From Heterostelium multicystogenum (Eukaryota > Evosea > Eumycetozoa > Acytosteliales > Acytosteliaceae): DNA of 64,000 bases. The position numbers were made by a program, and so were the translations under genes. The DNA is taken from assembly GCA_003667245.1 (NCBI GenBank), contig RCNN01000072.1, forward strand, positions 93,310-157,309, written 5' to 3'. Position 1 is the first letter of the stretch; each line of letters starts with the position of its first letter. A model generated the notes under the pieces. The model was not told where the DNA came from and did no database searches. It saw only the letters and a program-made list of their open reading frames with translations. This document shows positions 57,757-64,000 of the stretch, piece by piece.

Positions 57757-59063
57757 ATGGCTGAATCAACAACATCAAAAACAACATTATAGAGGAAAGA
57801 TTGAGAAGTTGAGTTCTGAAGTTGTAGATTCAAATCCATATAGTAGACTTATGGCTTTGAAGAAGATGGGAATTGTTAATAACTATGAGGTAAAGATTGG
57901 ATTAGCTTGGATCAGATTGGCGCTTCATCGATATGAAATGACATTTCTATTGAGATTATTTCATCAATTAGTTAGTTAATTAATAATTGTTATAATGGAT
58001 TATAGGATATTAGAAATAAAAGTGTTGTCATTGTTGGACTTGGTGGAATTGGTAGTGTTGCTGCCGAGATGTTGACAAGATGTGGTGTTGGAAAATTATT
58101 GTTGTTTGATTATGATACTGTTGAGATAGCAAATATGAATAGACTCTTCTTTAGACCTGAACAGGCAGGTATGACAAAGACCAAAGCTGCTATGGAAACC
58201 CTCCAATCAATCAATCCAGATGTAGAATTTGAAACATATAACTATAACATTACTAACTCGACAACTTCAATCATTTTCCAAGAGCGTATTAGAATTGGTG
58301 GTCTGGTTGAGGGATCACCTGTTAGTTTGGTTTTGGGTTGTGTTGATAACTTTGAAGCAAGAGTTGCCATCAATCAAGCTTGTTTGGAGCTCAAAAAGGA
58401 GTGGATGGAATCTGGTGTCTCTGAAAATGCCATCTCTGGACACATTCAATTCATTATTCCAGGTGAAACTGCATGCTTCCAATGTGTTCCACCATTGATT
58501 GTTGCAAGTGGAATCGATGAACGTACCCTAAAGAGAGAAGGTGTATGCGCTGCATCTCTCCCAACCACAATGGGTATTGTTGCTGGTATGTTAGTACAAA
58601 ATGCACTCAAGTATTTGCTTGGATTTGGTGAAGCATCACATCTGCTTGGTTACAACGCATTACAAGATTACTTCCCAAAGGAAACTATTCGACCCAATCC
58701 AGAATGTGTAAACTCCTACTGCGTAAAATCACAAAAAGAATATCAAGAATACCTCAAGAACAAGCCAGTTGAGGTCAAAGTAGAAGAAGAAGTTGCAAAA
58801 CCCTCAACTGAGAATGAATGGGGAATTGAATTGGTTGAAGAAGAAGCACCAGTTACCACAAAGTCTGCTCCAGCACAGTTGAGCAAAGGAATTGAATTAT
58901 GCATACGAAAATACACCAAACCGTAGATGTAAGTAGAGATTATATCTGACAAAGACATACATCATTAATCATCTTTTTGTTGTAGTTATCAAAAGAAACA
59001 ACAGTCCAAACTTCTGATACAACAAGTCTATCTGATTTGATGGCCAAATTGAAATCAATGTAA
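57757..59063 (+). CDS. uba5: UBA5, E1 enzyme for UFM1
   Basis: Activates the ubiquitin-like modifier UFM1 with ATP and passes it to UFC1. ATG 57757 ([10 protein letters not shown]), then after a frame change near 57790 [20 protein letters not shown]. Intron about 57889-58004. The adenylation domain shows [20 protein letters not shown] and [16 protein letters not shown]. Zinc-binding pairs are CFQC (about 58475) and CVNSYC (about 58708). The catalytic Cys is in [16 protein letters not shown] (about 58545). The frame 58069-58926 is otherwise open. Near 58900 one base restores GIELAYENTP. After an intron near 58930-58985 the last exon ends [12 protein letters not shown], the UFC1-binding tail. 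Length and features are normal for UBA5. Confidence 0.94.
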
Positions 59064-59176
59064 ATGAATAGTAATATTTAAATATTGAAAATGACATTTG
59101 AATATTAGTATGAATCTGAATCAATTCAATTCATTTGTATAGCTTAGTTTATTAAAAAATGTAGATGATGTTTAGC

Positions 59177-62100
59177 TCATTTTCTTGATTTGGTTTTACC
59201 AAACTTGGCTAAATCTCTTGGGCTTACCTCAACACCATTGAGATATTTAAGATTAGTTTGAATCTTGGAGTTTGTTAGCTTCTTAAAGAATCTAACTCTC
59301 TCCTTCTCATTGTCCTTATCGTAGCAGGCATTCTCCTCAATAAACAGTGTCTCGACATTGAGAAGATCGATTATTTTACATAGGGTAGCAAGATCTTTGA
59401 ACTTATTGCTTCTTAGATCGAGTGCCTTGAGGGTATGAATGCTATGAATACCACTCTCCTTAAGATTGGTGTCGGAAATGGAGTTGTCAGAAAGATTAAG
59501 GACAACAAGTTGAGGCAGCTTATGAAGGTAGAGTGATGTGAGTCCACAACCGTGTAGATCGAGCTCGGTAAGTGTGGAGTAATCTAAAGTATGAGCCCTT
59601 CTCAAAAGCGATATGTTTGAAAAGATTCTCTTTTCTCTCCACAGAAGAATCAGTCTTGTTATTATAAATCGATGCTTCGCAGATCTCCTCCGGTGTAATT
59701 TCGTTTACATCCAAAACAGATAATGGATACTTGTGTGTCTGATAGATTGGTGGCAACAAACACAGGAATTTAACTCTGTAGTTTGATGAACCCTTTGTGA
59801 ATGGATTACCAAAGATACCTAAAACCTGAAGATTTGGCATCTGTAGTACATGTGTTTTGACATCATCAGCCGATTGTAATTCATTATGACGAAGATCCAA
59901 AGCCTTAGAAATCAATGTTAGAATAGTGCTATTCTTGACTTAATACTCTATACATACAAATAGATCGTTTAGCTTTGTGAGAGCATTTAGATTTTCAAGA
60001 GTCTTAAATTTGTTGTTTGGAAGCAACAATGTCTTCAAATTTGTGTATGGAGATACATCCAAATATTCCCAAAGCACAATCCATAGCTCTAGATTAACCA
60101 ACTGATAATTGAATATTAATATTTGCGGAGAACTACATAAAAAGCATGTCAATTAAACTTACATAGTGATCATATAAATTTATGGATTTGATTCCTGTGA
60201 TATAGGCCAATTTGAATTGCTCAGCATCTTTAAGTGCACCTCCAACCAACTTCAAACCTTCAACCTTGTCATAGATTGTGATTTTCAGTGTCAATTAACT
60301 TTGAGTGGTGCATCAATTTGCTTCATTGAGTGCATGAGACCAATAAGTTGAAGACGATCCTGTGGAGATTTCATTATTGGATTTCCACGAATACCTAGAT
60401 CTCTAGGTTGTTTAAATTATCAAGAATTGGTGCGATAATTGGAAGAGAGGTCTGAATGTGATTATTGATCAGTGATAAACGCTTCAATTGCGAGAGATGT
60501 TGCAATCCAATGTTGCTAATATCTGTGAGTTTGTTATTGGTCAAATCTAGCTCAGTGACATTGGGGAAGAATGAGAAATTAACTGCATCTGTAAACCAAG
60601 TTCCAGTCTCTCAATCTTCTTAAACAAGTGATTTGTGATGGATCATATTGTTTTCCAATCTCTACCTGATCTGGATGTATTCCTCTGTTGAAGTGCATAG
60701 TACAATTTACAGTGAGCGCCAAGAAGAATCTGTATTTCTCAACCACTTCCGTTGGATATCCAGCGTGTGCATATGCATCTACTCTTTCATTGAAATTGAT
60801 TGTAGTCTACAGAAAAGTTAGTGAATGCTATTCGAAATTGAAATATCTAAACATACATTATCGACTAATATTAGATTTCTATTCTTTGGAATAAGATGTT
60901 TGAGTACAGTTGCTCTATAATCACGTGATCCAGCCGCTCTGCTATGTGAAGTTTTTGGTTGTTACGTTGAAAGAGAACGAATTCAAGAGTTTCGTATTTA
61001 CAAGCTGCTGTAGGATTGCATTAGTGTCGAGCTCTGGATTGTCGCTGAGATATAGAATTCTCAAGTGCTTGAGATGCTGTAAACCTGTGAATGATGTAAG
61101 TTGGTTAGAGGAGAAATCTAGGACTTGGGCATTTAAAAACATTGAAGTATCGCATAATGAGAGACTTGAACGTGGGAATGTAACTGATTTCACCATGGAT
61201 AAATAATCTGGGATAGTTTGGAGTTGTTTGTGACCGAATCGCTCTATATCAATATCCAACGGAAAAATTGGTGCAGCGTTTGGATTATTTGGCTCGTAAG
61301 CTTCAATAGCCTTGATTTCTCTCCTCTTTAGTGATGGGTGTGTGCATCGATCTGCACCAAACCCAATCATACGATTGTCCCTGAGATTTCTGGTGATATA
61401 AATGAGTCGCTGACGATAGGCGTCCAAACGAACATTGTCATTCAAATTGACGAAACGCATCGATGGTGTCAATTCAAAGATATTAATCATATCGTTTCTA
61501 TTCACTAGCTGATTGTTTCTGAAAACTGCAATAGAAGAGGTGTGCACACTTTTCCATTCCAGACTTTGAGATATCAGTAATCATATTCGAAGAAAGATCG
61601 AGATGCTGGAGATTGGGGAGGTTTCAAACGTAGAAGAATTTCAACATTGAGTTCTGGAGCACCAGGTGAACGATGTTCTCTGGTGCCCATCCAGGCTGTA
61701 CAGAACGAAGTGATCGTACCTCTCTAAAGTTGTCGAATAGATTTGCCAACGAATTGATCGATCTGCGACTTTTGGTCCAAGCTGCCAATACATCATGATC
61801 CCTTGACTCTCTCATCGACCACTGAGCTGCTTCCTGACTGATAGTCTCCAAAACTAACAATTTTGCGCACAAATCTCAACTGATAGTCATCAACGACAAA
61901 TTGGATTTCCCAACAGATTGAACACCTCCAAATTCAAAGAATCTTTGTAAATTTTCTGATCGACCTAAATGTTTTAATTCTGTTTTTGAGACAAGTCGCT
62001 AGTTTGATTGGGTTAGATTAGCTTGCTTGATTCGATGCGACAGTCTTTTTCTCACTTACCAGAATCTTAGATTTGGGAATCTGGCATTTTTTCCAATTCC

Positions 62101-62760
62101 ACCAATTCCAACATTTTTCAAAATAAGAGTTTCGACAATGGACAAGAGACAACTTAAAGAAAAATAAGATATTAGCATAGAACACTGTGAGAAGTCATCA
62201 CAAGCAACTTACTCTTTTCCATAGTAGTTTCTTTGTTTTGGTATTAAGTGGAAAATCAACAATGCATATATAGGTGAGAAGTGAAAGATTTTACAGCAGG
62301 CGAGTTTAGATCATTGTAGGTGAAGAACCTTTTCTTGGGGAGAGGTTTGTTGAATGTTCTCATTGGGGTGTTTTTGCCAGTAAGGAAACGTGGCTTGATA
62401 TCCTGTACTTGAGGCTGGGCTCTTCGTGTATTTAAAATCGACCAGATCGAATCCATAGGGGTGCATACCTTCCTGAGGTTCCTGAATGATAGGCAGGTCA
62501 GACTCTGCAACGATAGTATTTGGAACGGGGGTAAACCTCCTCTATCTCCTCATGATAGAAAGAGAATGGAGTGGTAGCATACTCAGTGGTTGGTTGATTG
62601 AACAAATCTTTGTTGAGTCCAACCTGTGGCCAAAGCAGGTGGATATATTAACAGGACTAGCAAAATGTAGCATATAATCACGCTTTCTACTCTGTTTTGG
62701 TGAAGTCTGAATGACAGCATCTTTAATCTTCACCTTGATGCTATTGACTTTCTTTTCCAA
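59177..62760 (-). CDS. Large leucine-rich-repeat protein
   Basis: Many LRR units over about 3 kb: MVKSVTFPRSSLSLCDTSMF then LDFSSNQLTSFTGLQHLKHL (about 61070-61200), LRHNELQSADDVKTHVLQMP then LQVLGIFGNPFTKGSSNYRV (about 59780-59890), TELDLHGCGLTSLYLHKLPQ and LDLRSNKFKDLATLCKIIDL near the end, stopping at 59177. The pattern LxxLxLxxNxL and an ILKNVGIGGIGKNARFPNLR unit near 62070-62140 fit SDS22-like repeats. A basic segment upstream (KVKIKDAVIQTSPKQSRKRD, 62640-62760, and KPLPKKRFFTYNDLNSP, 62300) may be its N-terminus or a separate gene; a short ATG (MEK) at about 62223 is the alternative start. Several introns and frame changes make the model approximate. SDS22-like LRR proteins often bind phosphatases or axonemal/cytoskeletal partners; no role can be fixed. 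Confidence 0.65.
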
Positions 62761-63030
62761 TCTGCATCACTTAGATTTTTCTCTAAAGAATATAAAGAAA
62801 GTAGAAGTAGTAGAGTAATCAACAATCAGTAAGGATCACTATGGCATAATATATAATCGATGCATTCTCATTTCTAAATAAAAATTCAATTACCTATAAA
62901 GTTTTTGAAATTATTCAACATTTTATATGACTATAAAAGAGTGAACAGTCAGCAATGAACATAACAGGACATGAAATATATGTTTTTTGACAGATAATAA
63001 CGTAAACTGAGTGAAATTAATTATTAATAT

Positions 63031-63062
<32 letters not shown>

Positions 63063-63555
63063 TGATGTCAAATTGAATTTACTACTTTAAGATCTTTATG
63101 ATTCTCTATACTACAAATTACTAATACAAAAGTAACTACTATTACCTAAGATGGTATGTATCTGTTTACTCTATCTATCTCTTCGTTCTTTTTAGAGTAG
63201 TAAAGTTGTTTAAGATTGATATTAATTGTGCTTATTAATAAAGTAGGTTACTCAAAAATTAGAATCATTCAAATTCTAAATGTGATTAATGTTGTTAGCT
63301 TAAACTTTAATCATTTTTAATGTTGTTGGTGTGAAAATATGGGGTTACAAAAGTTTATTTACATTTATTTTTATTTGTTTGTTTTTTGTTTTTTGATGGT
63401 TATTCTTGTTTTTGTTGCAAAAAAATGTGAAAGAAGCAATAAGATATCGAGGCTGGCAACAGAAAAAAAACAAAAACAAAAAAACAATCGATCTGGAAAA
63501 ACCATACTATCTTCACTGAAAGTATCCGGTGTGTGTTAATGAGGGGTTATCGATC
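62761..63555. other. Intergenic spacer
   Basis: AT-rich with ATT repeats (63030-63060). A plus-strand frame at 63339-63539 is Lys/Phe-rich low complexity and not supported. No gene is seen. Confidence 0.5.
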
Positions 63556-64000
63556 TCAGACCTTATTTTTTGGGTTTTTTTTAAATGAAAAATTGTTTTC
63601 ACATCTTTGGCATTGAGTTCTGCTGGGCAGTATGGACATTTAAAATTTGCTACAGTGTGTTTTAATGTTCAAAATAAAAAGGTATTAATGATTTGATTTG
63701 GAAAGAAAATCATGATGATGATGGTAAAATAGTGAAAAGTGGCTTAGGTAGTGGGTGTGGAGGTTCTGCGTATAGGATTGAACTTACCCAGAGGCTCCCT
63801 TGACCAATTTCGGTCATTGTTTGTTTCGACAAGACGTGGCCACACAGCAGTAAAACGGGGGGATTGTTCTTTTGTGCTTTGTTCACGAGAGACTGGACAT
63901 GAAAAGATAGAGTGATACTTGTAGCGCTGGTTCCCACATTAATTTCGACTGTAAGCAATTCATCATTGACATCGCGCAGTACTGAAAATGTTGAAAGCTT
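63556..64000 (-). CDS. RMND5/GID2-type RING protein, C-terminal end only
   Basis: The gene runs off the right edge of the window on the minus strand. The readable part has EINVGTS, then (shifted one base) IFSCPVSREQSTKE, then NNPPVLLLCGHVLSKQTMTE with IGQGS. After an intron from about 63787 to 63650 the last exon gives NFKCPYCPAELNAKDVKTIF and a stop near 63556. The CPV...CGHV...FKCPYCP arrangement is the degenerate RING of RMND5/Gid2, a catalytic subunit of the CTLH (GID) ubiquitin ligase. The frame change near 63880 and the splice phase need one-base corrections. MAEA/Gid9 is the closest alternative but its RING differs in the last Cys pair. Confidence 0.72.

Noticed and set aside
63339..63539. 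Plus-strand frame rich in Phe/Val then Lys
   Set aside because: Low-complexity T- and A-run translation in the 3' flank of the RING gene.
1..64000. Interpretation of the broken genes as pseudogenes
   Set aside because: Single-copy essential genes are affected, catalytic residues are intact on both sides of each break, and many breaks fall in homopolymers.
1..64000. tRNA, rRNA and spliceosomal RNA genes
   Set aside because: I looked for B-box-like GGTTCGAATCC and cloverleaf arms and for conserved snRNA strings and found none. Divergent small RNAs could have been missed by eye.

Overview
This is a 64 kb stretch of an AT-rich protist nuclear genome, almost certainly a dictyostelid social amoeba. 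The signs are F-box/FNIP-repeat proteins, a CBM49 cellulose-binding secretory protein, an expansin-like protein, an SdrD-B-type secreted protein, long Asn/Gln/Ser runs inside proteins, and short introns (mostly about 55-100 bases) with GTAAG/GTATG donors. It is less AT-rich than D. discoideum, so another group (Polysphondylium, Heterostelium, Acytostelium or Cavenderia-like) is more likely. I see no transposon, tRNA, rRNA or CRISPR.

The most important point for a reader is that nearly every conserved gene is interrupted by single-base frameshifts. Many sit in A or T homopolymers, and changing the run by one base restores the family consensus. Housekeeping genes (XRN1, NOP56, DJ-1, ABCD transporter, UBA5) are affected as often as lineage-specific ones. 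I therefore read them as draft-assembly indels, not pseudogenes. Each gene is given as one span that crosses these breaks.

Layout. 1-8.6 kb: a SIRT7-like sirtuin (5' end outside the window), a membrane-anchored EGF plus GT14 glycosyltransferase, two tandem F-box/FNIP genes and a small hypothetical gene. 9.1-21.8 kb: the mitochondrial ATP synthase OSCP subunit, two TBC Rab-GAP genes that flank RPF1 (ribosome biogenesis) and a DUF1294 membrane protein, and a phosphopantetheine adenylyltransferase. 22.6-31.8 kb: XRN1 (5'-3' mRNA decay) and a PurC-PurE-PurK fusion of de novo purine synthesis. 31.9-44.3 kb, all minus strand: a CBM49 protein, signal peptide peptidase, an SdrD-B secreted protein, a GPI-type expansin, an acidic-tailed orphan, a polyglutamine bZIP factor and a secreted protein with features of a lytic polysaccharide monooxygenase. 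45-52.8 kb, minus: a peroxisomal ABCD half-transporter, acid sphingomyelinase and a Swiss-Army-Knife-type HAD protein. 53-64 kb: two small hypothetical genes, DJ-1, NOP56 and UBA5 (divergent pair), a large LRR protein and the C-terminal end of an RMND5/GID2-type RING subunit.

Functional themes are extracellular cellulose matrix biology (CBM49, expansin, SdrD-B, LPMO-like, GT14), membrane traffic (TBC pair), RNA metabolism (XRN1, RPF1, NOP56, SAK protein) and ubiquitin-family pathways (F-box, UBA5, RMND5). There is no sign of operon logic. Neighbours are mostly spaced by 150-1,400 bases of AT-rich DNA.
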